Shown here piece after piece: positions 9,451 to 20,772 of a stretch of DNA of 64,000 bases. The notes under the pieces are model-generated. The model was not told where the DNA came from and did no database searches. It was given only the letters and a program-made list of their open reading frames with translations. Each line of letters opens with the position of its first letter. Within the stretch, counting starts at the first letter, position 1. The DNA is from JAYRSJ01 sp041920215 (GTDB lineage: Bacteria > Pseudomonadota > Gammaproteobacteria > Burkholderiales > Burkholderiaceae_C). The stretch spans positions 1-64,000 of the forward strand of contig JAYRSJ010000022.1 of the NCBI GenBank assembly GCA_041920215.1. Direction: 5' to 3'. The translations under genes and the position numbers were made by a program.

Positions 9451-10986
9451 ATGCAAGAGATAGAGCTGAAGTTCCAGGTGCCCGCCGAGCGCTGCGCGGC
9501 GCTGGAGCGCTGGCTGGCGCAGGGCGGGGTGCAGCTGCAGCGCCAGCGCCTGCAGGCCGCGTATTTCGATACCCCGCAGCGCGATCTTGCACAGGCCGGC
9601 CTGGCGCTGCGCCTGCGCCGCGAGGGCCGCCAATGGGTGCAGACCCTGAAGGGCGCCGGCGCGGATGGGATGAGCCGGCTGGAGCACAACGTCACGCTGC
9701 CGGCGCGCGCCGCCGCGCTGCCGGCGCTGGACCCGGCCCGCCATGCCGGCCACCCGGCCGGCGAGCGCCTGCTGGCCCTGCTGGAGCGGCCCGGACTCGC
9801 GCCGCTGCAATGCCTGTATCGCACCGACATCCAGCGTCTGAGCCGGCCGCTGCGAACCCGCAGCGGCCAGGTCGAGCTGGCCTACGACTGTGGCGAGCTG
9901 CTGGCCGAGGGGGCCGATGGCCGGCTGCAGCGCTGGCCGGTCTGCGAGCTGGAGATCGAGCTGCTCAGCGGCGCGCCGGCCGCGGTGCTGGATGTGGCGC
10001 GCCGCCATGCCTTGCGCCAGGGCCTGTGGCTGGACTCGCGCAGCAAGGCCGAGCGCGGCGACCTGCTGGCCCGCGGGCTGGCGATGGCCGCGCCCTGCCG
10101 GGCGCGCCGGCCGGCGCTGCAGCGCGGCATGGGTGCCGCGACCGGCCTGCGTGAGGTGCTGCAGGCCTGTTTGGCCCAGATCCTGCCCAACCAGAGCCAG
10201 ATCGCCGACGGCGTGTTCGTGCCCGAGCATCTGCATCAGCTGCGGGTGGGCCTGCGCCGGCTGCGCAGCGCGCTGGCGCTGTTTCGCGGGCTGGAGGGCC
10301 TGCCCGCAGCGGCGCAGCCTGCGATGGCCGTGCTGGGCGATGCGGCCAGGCAGGCCTTCCAGGCTCTGGGCGCCGCCCGCGACGCCGATGTGCAGGCCGC
10401 GCTGTTCGGCCCCGAGCTGGCCCAGGCGCGGGCGGCGCTGGGACTGCCGGCGCCTGCGGCCGGTGCCGGGCCGGCCGCGGCGGATGAGCCGGCCGTCCGA
10501 GCGGCTCTGGCCGCGGCGCAGCGCGCGGTGCCCAGCCAGGGGCTGCTGCTTGATCTGCTGGGCCTGATCCTGCTGCTGGCCGAGCCGGCCGAACCCCTGC
10601 AAGGAAAGCCAGCCAGGCTGCGTCCGCAGCTGCGCCGTCGCCTGCGCCGCTGGCAGCGCCAGCTGGCGGCCCAGGCCGCCGCCGCCGAGGTGCTGGACGA
10701 GCGCGGCCGCCATGCGCTGCGCAAGCGCATCAAGCGCCTGCGCTACGGCCTGGAGTTCGGCGCTGCGTTGCTGGACGCCGAGCGGCTCAAGCCGCTGCTG
10801 CGCACGCTCGCCCAGGCCCAGCAGGCGCTGGGCGAGCTCAATGACCTGGCGCTGGCCATCGCCCGGCGGCGTGCCGCGCTGGCGGCGGACGATGCCGAGA
10901 CCGCCTTCGAGCTGGGCTGGCTGCTGGCCCGCCAGCAGCAGGCGCTGGCTGCACTGCCCAGGCAGCTGGCGGCACTGGCGGCTTGA
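9451..10986 (+). CDS. CYTH-CHAD protein, probable inorganic triphosphatase
   Basis: 511 residues. The N-terminal 200 residues are a CYTH (triphosphate tunnel) domain beginning with the diagnostic ExExK motif (Glu3, Glu5, Lys7) and rich in alternating acidic and basic residues. Residues about 225-505 form a helical CHAD domain with HQLRVGLRRLRSAL and HALRKRIKRLRYG, the conserved His/Arg helices that bind polyphosphate. The arrangement is that of E. coli YgiF, a tripolyphosphatase. A polyphosphate-linked role is expected. Confidence 0.92.
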   Translation: MQEIELKFQVPAERCAALERWLAQGGVQLQRQRLQAAYFDTPQRDLAQAGLALRLRREGRQWVQTLKGAGADGMSRLEHNVTLPARAAALPALDPARHAGHPAGERLLALLERPGLAPLQCLYRTDIQRLSRPLRTRSGQVELAYDCGELLAEGADGRLQRWPVCELEIELLSGAPAAVLDVARRHALRQGLWLDSRSKAERGDLLARGLAMAAPCRARRPALQRGMGAATGLREVLQACLAQILPNQSQIADGVFVPEHLHQLRVGLRRLRSALALFRGLEGLPAAAQPAMAVLGDAARQAFQALGAARDADVQAALFGPELAQARAALGLPAPAAGAGPAAADEPAVRAALAAAQRAVPSQGLLLDLLGLILLLAEPAEPLQGKPARLRPQLRRRLRRWQRQLAAQAAAAEVLDERGRHALRKRIKRLRYGLEFGAALLDAERLKPLLRTLAQAQQALGELNDLALAIARRRAALAADDAETAFELGWLLARQQQALAALPRQLAALAA

Positions 10987-11058
10987 TGTAAAGCAGGTGG
11001 CCGGCGCCCGGGAGCCCCCACAATGGACTGCATCTTCAGTGCGTGGCAGGGGATGTTG

Positions 11059-11529
11059 ATGGCAAGAACTTTCGTGGCTTGGGGTGGCATCGCAGCCCTG
11101 TTGCTGGCGGCCGGACTGAGCGGCTGCGCGGTGCAGCTGCAGAACCGCCAGGCGGCCCAGCAGCTGGCCGAGCAGGCCCGGCCGGCGGGCTCGGTCTATG
11201 CCGGCTGGCGGGTCTTCCAGGACAAGTGCGCGCGCTGTCATGGCGTGGCGGCTACCGGCAGTCCGGGCGCGCCCGATCTGCTGCCGCGCCTGCGCGAGAT
11301 GGGCTCGCGCCAGTTCGTCGGCCTGGTGCTCAAGCGCTACGACTGGCAACTGCCGCCCGATCAGGCCGCCGAGGCGCAGCTGGAGGCGGTGCTGCAGCGC
11401 CAGGCGGGCGGGCTGAGCATGCCCGCCTGGCAGGGCGAGCCGGTGGTCAGCGCCCATATCGTCGATCTCTACGCCTATCTGGGGGCGCGCGCCCAGGGTA
11501 CGCAGGGGCCGGGGCGGCCGCAGCCCTAG
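11059..11529 (+). CDS. cytochrome c family lipoprotein
   Basis: 156 residues from the third in-frame ATG, which has a GCAGGGG-type ribosome site just upstream and directly opens the leader. The leader ends in a lipobox (LSGCA). A single haem-binding CARCH follows at about residue 58, in a segment reading VFQDKCARCHG, and a likely axial Met lies in LSMPAW. It is a short class I c-type cytochrome tethered to the envelope, probably a small electron carrier or a partner of an unlinked dehydrogenase. Starts at 11023 and 11053 are possible but would lengthen the leader. Confidence 0.87.
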   Translation: MARTFVAWGGIAALLLAAGLSGCAVQLQNRQAAQQLAEQARPAGSVYAGWRVFQDKCARCHGVAATGSPGAPDLLPRLREMGSRQFVGLVLKRYDWQLPPDQAAEAQLEAVLQRQAGGLSMPAWQGEPVVSAHIVDLYAYLGARAQGTQGPGRPQP

Positions 11530-11556
11530 CACGGCTGCGGCCGCGCAGGGCGGGGC

Positions 11557-11973
11557 TCAGGGCAGGCGGTAGCTCAGCTCGTAAGAGTGGACGCCGTCCT
11601 CGATGCGCAGCAGCAGCTCGCCGCTGATGCCGGCCAGCGCGCCCAGGCCCGAACCGGGCACGATGGCGATGCGCAGGTCCTGCCGGCCGGCGCTCATCAG
11701 GCCCAGATGGGCTAGCGCGAAACTGCCGGCGCGGCCGTCCAACGTGCCGCTGAAGGACTCCAGTGCGGTGTAGGCCGCTTCGCCGGCCTGCGGCTGGCCG
11801 GCCGCCAGCATCTCGCCCAGGGCCTGGCCCTGCAGTGCGCCCTCGTAGCGCTTGTCGAGACTGCGCCTGAACATGGCTGTGCTGCCGGCGGGGGCGGGCA
11901 TGGTCTCGGGGGCGCCGATCTTGACGCTGAACTTGCCGCGGGCGAGTTGGCTTGGAATACGGGCTTGGCTCAT
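11557..11973 (-). CDS. DUF3224-like protein
   Basis: 138 residues. The start is placed at an ATG preceded by a GGAG ribosome site; the frame extends 12 codons further upstream. The sequence is a small beta-rich domain without signal peptide: a strand reading GKFSVKIG, then FSGTLDGRAGSFALAH, IVPGSGLGALAGISGELLLRIEDG and a final HSYELSYRLP. The order and Gly-rich turns resemble the DUF3224 family, whose role is unknown. It lies 70 bp downstream of the M16 peptidase gene on the same strand. Confidence 0.75.
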   Translation of the reverse strand: MSQARIPSQLARGKFSVKIGAPETMPAPAGSTAMFRRSLDKRYEGALQGQALGEMLAAGQPQAGEAAYTALESFSGTLDGRAGSFALAHLGLMSAGRQDLRIAIVPGSGLGALAGISGELLLRIEDGVHSYELSYRLP

Positions 11974-12042
11974 GTGAGGGCTCCGAGCAGCACTGGTGCG
12001 GCCAGCCAACCCAGGCAGTGACGGTGCCGCATCTCAGGCGCC

Positions 12043-14751
<2,709 letters not shown>

Positions 14752-15095
14752 GTGTCAGTGAATCCTTGCAATTTGCGCAGCGCGCAAGGGTAGCAAGCGA
14801 TATCGGCGGTGACGAAAGTCGGTCCTCGGTGTCTACCCCTAGGGGGCAGCCCGGGGCCGGGGCCACTGTGCAAGAACGAGGCAGTTTCGGGCCCATCGCC
14901 CGGCCGGCGTGCGCCGGGCGGGCGTTCCGGGCCCCGTATACGTAAGGTTCCGCAGGGGTTTGACCCGGTTGCCGCTGTGCGGCCGGGATTTGATATTCCT
15001 CAGAGCGCGGCCAGCCCGGACACATGAGGCGGTGGCGCGGCCTGGGCCACTGGCCCCGGTGCGAACGCTTGATTCCACATACCTAGGAGACCGAG
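14752..15095. other. 344-bp divergent intergenic region between M16 peptidase and TRAP operon
   Basis: No gene is evident. It must hold promoters for both directions. Seen in it are the palindrome CCCCTAGGGG at 14836-14845, a GTATAC centre at 14936-14941, and GTTTGACC followed by TTGATATTCC about 100 bp before the TRAP start, a possible promoter. A good AGGAGA ribosome site lies at 15084-15089, before the ATG at 15096. Confidence 0.5.
14836..14845. promoter_or_regulatory. CCCCTAGGGG palindrome, candidate operator
   Basis: Perfect 10-bp palindrome within ACCCCTAGGGGG, 90 bp from the peptidase start and 250 bp from the TRAP start. The CTAG core makes it conspicuous, since CTAG is generally rare in bacterial genomes. 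The binding protein is unknown. Confidence 0.35.
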
Positions 15096-16235
15096 ATGAG
15101 CGAACCCAAAGACCAGGCTCCGGCCGCACGCCGGCGCTTCCTGAAGAAAGCCGCCACCGGCACGGTGGCCGCGGGCGCGCTGGCCGCGCCGATGATCGCC
15201 ACCGCCCAGACCACCAGCCTGCGCTTCCAGTCGACCTGGCCCTCGAAGGACATCTTCCACGAGTACGCGCAGGACTTTGCCAAGAAGGTCAACGACATGG
15301 CCGGAGGACGGCTCAAGATCGAGGTGCTGCCGGCCGGTGCGGTGGTGCCGGCCTTCCAGCTGCTCGACGCGGTCAGCAAGGGCACGCTGGACGGCGGTCA
15401 CGGCGTGGTGGCCTATCACTACGGCAAGAACTCGGCGCTGGCGCTGTGGGGCTCGGGCCCCTCCTTCGGCATGGACCCCAATATGCTGCTGGCCTGGCAC
15501 AACTATGGCGGCGGCAAGGCCTTGCTGGAGGAGATCTACAAGTCGCTGAACCTGGACGTGGCCTCCTATCTCTACGGCCCCATGCCCACCCAGCCCTTCG
15601 GCTGGTTCAAGAAGCCGATCGCCAAAGAGGCGGACATGAAGGGCGTCAAGTTCCGCACCGTCGGCCTGGCGGTGGACATGTACTCCGATATGGGGGCGGC
15701 GGTGAACCCGCTGCCGGGTGGCGAGATCGTGCCGGCGCTGGACCGCGGCCTGATCGACGGTGCCGAGTTCAACAATGCCAGCTCGGACAAGCTGCTGGGC
15801 TTCCCGGATGTGGTCAAGAACTGCATGTTGCAGAGCTTCCACCAGAGCGGCGAGCAGTTCGAGATCCTGTTCAACAAGACCAAGCTCAATGCGTTGCCGG
15901 CCGAGCTCAAGGCCATCATCGAATACGGCGTGCAGGCGGCCAGCGCCGACATGAGCTGGAAGGCCATCGAGCGCAACTCCAAGGACTACGAGGAGTTGAA
16001 GAAGGCCGGCGTCAAGTTCTACAAGACCCCCGACGCCATCCTGCGCGCCCAGCTGACGGCCTGGGACAAGATCATGAGCAAGAAGGGCAGCGAGAACGCG
16101 ATGTTCCAGAAGATCCTGGACAGCCAGCGGGCCTTCGCCCAGCGTGCCGGCCAGTGGCAGGGCGATTACACGGTCGACTTCAAGATGGCCTACAACCACT
16201 ATTTCGGCCGCAAGGCCGCGGCCAAGAAGGGCTGA
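15096..16235 (+). CDS. TRAP transporter solute-binding protein, TakP-like, Tat-exported
   Basis: 379 residues with a twin-arginine leader (ARRRFLKKA) and cleavage near IATAQT. The mature part is a DctP/TakP-type binding protein: WPSKDIFHEYAQDF, a QPFGWFKKPI stretch and FRTVGLAVDMYSDMG, the segment holding the ligand carboxylate-binding Arg in this family. Similarity to TakP of Rhodobacter sphaeroides suggests an alpha-keto acid or related carboxylate ligand (from memory, no alignment run). First gene of a complete TRAP operon, with a strong AGGAGA site at 15084. Confidence 0.93.
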   Translation: MSEPKDQAPAARRRFLKKAATGTVAAGALAAPMIATAQTTSLRFQSTWPSKDIFHEYAQDFAKKVNDMAGGRLKIEVLPAGAVVPAFQLLDAVSKGTLDGGHGVVAYHYGKNSALALWGSGPSFGMDPNMLLAWHNYGGGKALLEEIYKSLNLDVASYLYGPMPTQPFGWFKKPIAKEADMKGVKFRTVGLAVDMYSDMGAAVNPLPGGEIVPALDRGLIDGAEFNNASSDKLLGFPDVVKNCMLQSFHQSGEQFEILFNKTKLNALPAELKAIIEYGVQAASADMSWKAIERNSKDYEELKKAGVKFYKTPDAILRAQLTAWDKIMSKKGSENAMFQKILDSQRAFAQRAGQWQGDYTVDFKMAYNHYFGRKAAAKKG

Positions 16236-16334
16236 TGCCGCTGCGGCGCTGAGCCGAGCGACAAGAGCCAGAGAAGGGGGCGCCGGCAAGCGTCCCCTTC
16301 GACTATGCCCCTCCGAAGTTGGGAAGGATTGGTG

Positions 16335-16955
16335 ATGCAGAAGCTGCTGCTGGCGGTGGACCGGTTTTCCACCTGGGTCGGCAAGGCCTTCGCCTGGACG
16401 GTCGTGCTCCTGACCCTGCTGATCAGCTGGGAGGTGTTCTCCCGCTATGTGCTGAACAAGCCGCATGCCTGGGTGCTGGACGCCCAGATCATGCTTTACG
16501 GCACCCTGTTCATGACGGCGGGCGCCTACACGCTGAGCAAGAACGGCCATGTGCGCGGCGACGTGCTCTATGGCTTCTTCAGGCCGCGCACCCAGGCGGC
16601 CATCGACCTGGTGCTCTACCTGCTGTTCTTTCTGCCGGGTATCGTCGCGCTGACCTGGGCCGGCTGGAGCTATGCCCAGGAGTCGCTGGCGATACGCGAG
16701 CAGACCTTCTCGGCCGATGCGCTGCCGCTCTATCCCTTCAAGTTCGTGATCCCCATCGCCGGTGCGGTGCTGCTGCTGCAGGGCCTGGTGGAGATCGTGC
16801 GTTGCGGCATGTGCCTGCGCGCCGGCGAGTGGCCGCGGCGCGACGAGGATGTCGAGGAGGTCGATGTCGAGAAGCTCAAGGAGATGGTCCATGTGAAGGA
16901 CGCCGATATCGAGGCGCTGGACCAGTACGTGACCGAGAAAGGCGGCCGGGCATGA
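16335..16955 (+). CDS. TRAP transporter small permease subunit (DctQ type)
   Basis: 206 residues. Four membrane helices are predictable: about 13-33 (AFAWTVVLLTLLISWEVF), 49-67, 85-110 and 142-160. The family's conserved context around the first loop (SRYVLNKPHAWVLDAQIMLYG) is present. The C-terminal 45 residues are charged and cytoplasmic, longer than in most DctQ proteins (RDEDVEEVDVEKLKEM...). The ATG chosen follows a GGAAGG ribosome site; an upstream in-frame ATG at 16305 is less likely. The stop overlaps the next start by ATGA. Confidence 0.92.
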   Translation: MQKLLLAVDRFSTWVGKAFAWTVVLLTLLISWEVFSRYVLNKPHAWVLDAQIMLYGTLFMTAGAYTLSKNGHVRGDVLYGFFRPRTQAAIDLVLYLLFFLPGIVALTWAGWSYAQESLAIREQTFSADALPLYPFKFVIPIAGAVLLLQGLVEIVRCGMCLRAGEWPRRDEDVEEVDVEKLKEMVHVKDADIEALDQYVTEKGGRA

Positions 16956-18931
16956 AGTTCAAGCTGCGCAAGGAACTCTGGTTCGGCTTCGTCCTGATGG
17001 GGCTGATCGTCGCGGCCGCGCTGGGCATGCTGATTGCGGTGCCCCAAATCACCAACGGCCATATCGGCCTGCTGATGCTCTCGCTGGTGGTCGTGGCCAT
17101 CATGCTGGGCTTTCCCACCGCCTTCACGCTGATGGGCATGGGCATGCTCTTCACCTGGGTCGCCTACGAGGAGAACACCGCCAAGACCCTGGACCTGATG
17201 GTGCAGTCGGCCTACAAGGTGATGTCCAACGATGTGCTGATCTCGATCCCCCTGTTCGTCTTCATGGGCTATCTGGTGGAGCGGGCCAATCTGATCGAGA
17301 AGCTGTTCAAGAGCCTGCACCTGGCGCTGGCGCGCGTGCCAGGTTCGCTGGCGGTGGCCACGCTGGTGACCTGCGCGGTGTTCGCCACCGCCACCGGCAT
17401 CGTCGGCGCGGTGGTCACGCTGATGGGCCTGCTGGCGTTGCCGCAGATGCTCAAGGGCGGCTACGACGTGCGGCTCTCGGCCGGCGCCATCACTGCCGGT
17501 GGCTGCCTGGGCATCCTGATCCCTCCCTCGGTGCTGCTGATCGTCTACGGCGCCACCGCCGGCGTGTCGGTGGTGCAGCTCTATGCCGGCGCCTTCTTCC
17601 CGGGCCTGATGCTGGCGGGGCTCTACATCGTCTACGTGATCCTGATCGCCAAGCTGAAGCCGGCGATGGCGCCGCCGCTGACGGCCGAGCAGCGCTTCGT
17701 GCCGCTGCCAGCCGAGCTGCTGAAGCTCGGGGCCACCCAGGCCAAGCGTGCCCTGCCATCGCTGATCAATGCGCTGAAGGGTTCGCGCAACCACGGCGTG
17801 CCGACCTCGTACCTGCTCAAGCAGCTGGGCATTGCGCTGCTGCCGGCCCTGCTGTTCACGGTGGTGGCCCTGGCCAGCTACAACAGCGCGACTCAGGTGC
17901 CGCCGCTCGAAGCGCCGAGCAGCGAGCTGTCCGAGATGGGCGCCGGCAGCGAAGCCGATGGGCTGGCCGAGCCTGGCGGCGGCTTGTCCGAGCCGCCGGC
18001 CGCGGCCGACGAGCTGCAGGAGCCAGCGGCCGAACCCGAGGGTGAGACGCTCAAGGAGATGGGCAGCGAGGACGCCGCCAGCGACCCGGCCGGCGAGGCC
18101 GCAGCTGCGGCGCCGTCCGAGGCCAGCGCCGCAGCGCCGACTTCCGCTGCCGAAGCACTGCAGATCGAGCGCAAGCCCGCCCCCACCGGTTTCTGGATCG
18201 GTTTGGGGCTGGGCGCGCTGGCGCTGCTGGCCTTCTATGCCATCCTCAGCTTCGCGCGGCTAGAGATCTTCAAGATGCTGCTGTCCAGCTTCTTCCCGCT
18301 GCTGGTGCTGATCCTGGCGGTGCTGGGCTCCATCGTCTTCGGCCTTGCCACGCCCACCGAGGCGGCGGCGGTCGGCGCCCTGGGCGGCTTCCTGCTGGCG
18401 GCGGCCTACAAGCAGCTGACGTTCAATGTGGTCAAGGAAAGCGTATTCCTGACCGCCAAGACCAGCGCGATGGTGTGCTGGCTCTTCGTCGGCTCGGCGA
18501 TCTTCTCGGCCGCCTTCGCGCTGCTGGGCGGGCAGGAGCTGGTCGAGCGTTGGGTGCTGAGCATGAACCTGACCAAGACCGAGTTCCTGATCCTCAGCCA
18601 GGTCATCATCTTCATCCTCGGCTGGCCGCTGGAATGGACCGAGATCATCGTGATCTTCATGCCCATCTTCATCCCGCTGCTGGACAACTTCGGTGTCGAT
18701 CCGCTGTTCTTCGGCCTGCTGGTGGCGCTGAACCTGCAGACCGCCTTCCTGAGCCCGCCGGTGGCGATGAGCGCCTTCTACCTGAAGGGCGTGGCGCCCA
18801 AGCATGTGACGCTGAACCAGATCTTCGCTGGCATGCTGCCCTTTATGGGCATACAGCTGGTCGCCATCGTGCTGCTCTATGTGTTCCCGCAGATCGGCAT
18901 GTGGCTGCCGCAGCTGCTGTACGGACGCTGA
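16952..18931 (+). CDS. TRAP transporter large permease subunit (DctM type) with long hydrophilic insert
   Basis: 659 residues, against about 430 for a standard DctM. The start overlaps the small-subunit stop (ATGA). The N-terminal half carries the usual helices and GCLGILIPPSVLLIVYG. At about residue 235 the core is interrupted by a charged loop, an extra helix (ALLPALLFTVVALASY), an Ala/Pro/Glu/Ser-rich stretch of about 95 residues (313-408) and another helix (WIGLGLGALALLAFYAIL). The DctM core then resumes with FGLATPTEAAAVGALGG and continues to the end. The channel core looks complete, so the transporter should work. Confidence 0.92.
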   Translation: MKFKLRKELWFGFVLMGLIVAAALGMLIAVPQITNGHIGLLMLSLVVVAIMLGFPTAFTLMGMGMLFTWVAYEENTAKTLDLMVQSAYKVMSNDVLISIPLFVFMGYLVERANLIEKLFKSLHLALARVPGSLAVATLVTCAVFATATGIVGAVVTLMGLLALPQMLKGGYDVRLSAGAITAGGCLGILIPPSVLLIVYGATAGVSVVQLYAGAFFPGLMLAGLYIVYVILIAKLKPAMAPPLTAEQRFVPLPAELLKLGATQAKRALPSLINALKGSRNHGVPTSYLLKQLGIALLPALLFTVVALASYNSATQVPPLEAPSSELSEMGAGSEADGLAEPGGGLSEPPAAADELQEPAAEPEGETLKEMGSEDAASDPAGEAAAAAPSEASAAAPTSAAEALQIERKPAPTGFWIGLGLGALALLAFYAILSFARLEIFKMLLSSFFPLLVLILAVLGSIVFGLATPTEAAAVGALGGFLLAAAYKQLTFNVVKESVFLTAKTSAMVCWLFVGSAIFSAAFALLGGQELVERWVLSMNLTKTEFLILSQVIIFILGWPLEWTEIIVIFMPIFIPLLDNFGVDPLFFGLLVALNLQTAFLSPPVAMSAFYLKGVAPKHVTLNQIFAGMLPFMGIQLVAIVLLYVFPQIGMWLPQLLYGR

Positions 18932-18940
18932 TCCGGCCGC

Positions 18941-20680
18941 CTAGCGCGCCGGGCCGCTGGCCCGGTTGCGGCCCGCCGCCTTGGCCCGGTAGAGCGCGGC
19001 GTCCGCCGCCTGCAGCAGGGCCTCGGCGCTTGGCGCTTCCGGGCTCAGCGGGGCGGCGCCCAGGCTCAGTGTGACGCGCAGCTCCGCGGCCAGCGTCTGC
19101 CAGTCATGGGCGGCGACGCTGCGGCACAGCTTCTCGCTGAGGGCGATGGCGCCGGCCAGCTCGGTGTCGGGCAGCAGCAGCACGAACTCGTCGCCGCCCA
19201 GCCGGGCCAGCAGATCGGGCTGGCGCAGCGGCGCGCGCAGCAGCTGCGCCACCTGGCGCAGCACCGCATCGCCGACGCCATGCGAATGGCCGTCGTTGAT
19301 CTGCTTGAAGTGGTCGACATCGATCAGCACCAGGGCCAGCGGGCTGCGATGGCGCCGGGCGCGTTCCAGCTCCAGGGCCAGGCGCTGCTCGAAGGCGCGC
19401 CGGTTGGCCACCAGGGTCAACGCATCCTCGAAGCTGTGGCGCTCCAGCTCGGCCATCAGCGCGCCACGCTGGTGGTCGGCCTCGACCAGGCGTGCATTCA
19501 GCGCCGCCAGCGTGCCCTCGCGCTCGCGAGCCTGGGCCAGCTCGGCCTCGCTGCGCTCCAGCTGCAGCCGGGCCTCCAGCACATGCAGCCTGGCTTCGGC
19601 GGCCTGCGAGCGATGCTCGCGGTCGATCGCGTGATAGCGCTTGAAAGCGGCCAGGGCCTCGGCCGCCTGGCCCTGGGCCTCCAGCGCCTCGCTCAGATGC
19701 AGCAGGGTCAGCGCATGCTGCTCGGCCAGGCCGAGCGCGGCGAACAGGGCATCGGCGGCGCCGAGCGCGTCCAGCGCGGCCGGCAGATCGCCGCTGCGCA
19801 ACGCCAGCTCGCCCAGGGCCGCCAGCGTCACCGCCTCCATGCGCCGGCCCGGCAGCGCGCGCGCCTGGCGCAGCTGCTCCTGCAGATGGCTGCGGGCGCG
19901 CTCCCATTGGCCCTGGGCGCGCAGCGCGGCGCCCAGCGTGTCCTGGCAGATCACGCTGAACTCGGCATCACCGGCCTGGCGGGCCAGCGGCAGCGCGCGT
20001 GCCAGCAGGTCCTCGGCCGCCGCGAAATGCGCATGGGCCTGAGCCGCGCTGTCCGGCTGATCCGCCAGCCGCTTGCCCCAGCAGATGCGGGCATAGGCCA
20101 TATTGTTCAGCAGCGAGGCCACATGGTAGTGATCGCCCAGCGCCTCGTAGATGGGCAGGGCCTGCTGGCCCAGGCGCAGCGCGCGGGCGTCGTCGCCCAT
20201 CTGGTTGGCGACGATGGCGGTATTCATCAGCGCATCGGCCTCGCCGGCCCCATCGCCAGCGGCCTGGCTGAGGCTGCGGGCCAGCTCGAACTGCTGCAGG
20301 GCCTCGTCCTGCTGGCCCAGCAGGCACAGGCTGATACCCAGATTGGACAGCGCCCGCGAGCGTGCCAGTGCCTGGGCATCGGCGTCCGCCAGGGCCGCAA
20401 AGGTCCGCACGGCGCGCCTTCCGGCGCTCGCCGCGCCCGCATAGTCGGCCAGCTGGCGCAGGCACACGCCCTGCAGCGACAGGGCCTCGGCCAGCTCGAG
20501 CCGGGCGTCGGCCAGAGGTTCCAGCAGCGCGACGGCCTCGGCCGTCAGTGCGGCAGCCGGCGCGGGCTGCTGGCGGCGCAGCGACTGGGCCTGCGCCAGG
20601 CAGTCGCGGGCGCGCTGCAGCGCGGCCAGGGCCGGGTCGGCTTCAGACTCAGGGGAGGGAATGCAGGCATCAGGGGACAC
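18941..20680 (-). CDS. TPR-containing diguanylate cyclase
   Basis: 579 residues. Residues about 20-370 are helical TPR-like repeats (e.g. ALSNLGISLCLLGQQDEALQQFELA), then a coiled coil, then a GGDEF domain. The catalytic motif is intact (GGDEF, Gly495-Phe499), and RQPD stands five residues upstream, matching the RxxD product-inhibition site. Neither signal peptide nor membrane helix is seen, so it is a cytoplasmic enzyme making c-di-GMP, probably controlled by protein contacts through the TPR part. It converges on the TRAP operon with a 9-bp gap. Confidence 0.93.
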   Translation of the reverse strand: MSPDACIPSPESEADPALAALQRARDCLAQAQSLRRQQPAPAAALTAEAVALLEPLADARLELAEALSLQGVCLRQLADYAGAASAGRRAVRTFAALADADAQALARSRALSNLGISLCLLGQQDEALQQFELARSLSQAAGDGAGEADALMNTAIVANQMGDDARALRLGQQALPIYEALGDHYHVASLLNNMAYARICWGKRLADQPDSAAQAHAHFAAAEDLLARALPLARQAGDAEFSVICQDTLGAALRAQGQWERARSHLQEQLRQARALPGRRMEAVTLAALGELALRSGDLPAALDALGAADALFAALGLAEQHALTLLHLSEALEAQGQAAEALAAFKRYHAIDREHRSQAAEARLHVLEARLQLERSEAELAQAREREGTLAALNARLVEADHQRGALMAELERHSFEDALTLVANRRAFEQRLALELERARRHRSPLALVLIDVDHFKQINDGHSHGVGDAVLRQVAQLLRAPLRQPDLLARLGGDEFVLLLPDTELAGAIALSEKLCRSVAAHDWQTLAAELRVTLSLGAAPLSPEAPSAEALLQAADAALYRAKAAGRNRASGPAR

Positions 20681-20772
20681 AGCGGGCCGCTTCTTGCATG
20701 GATAGGCCCGATTGTGTCCGCTGGCGCCGCCCGCATCGGCGGCGACGCTGTCGCCGCGGCCGCAGCGCGAAC

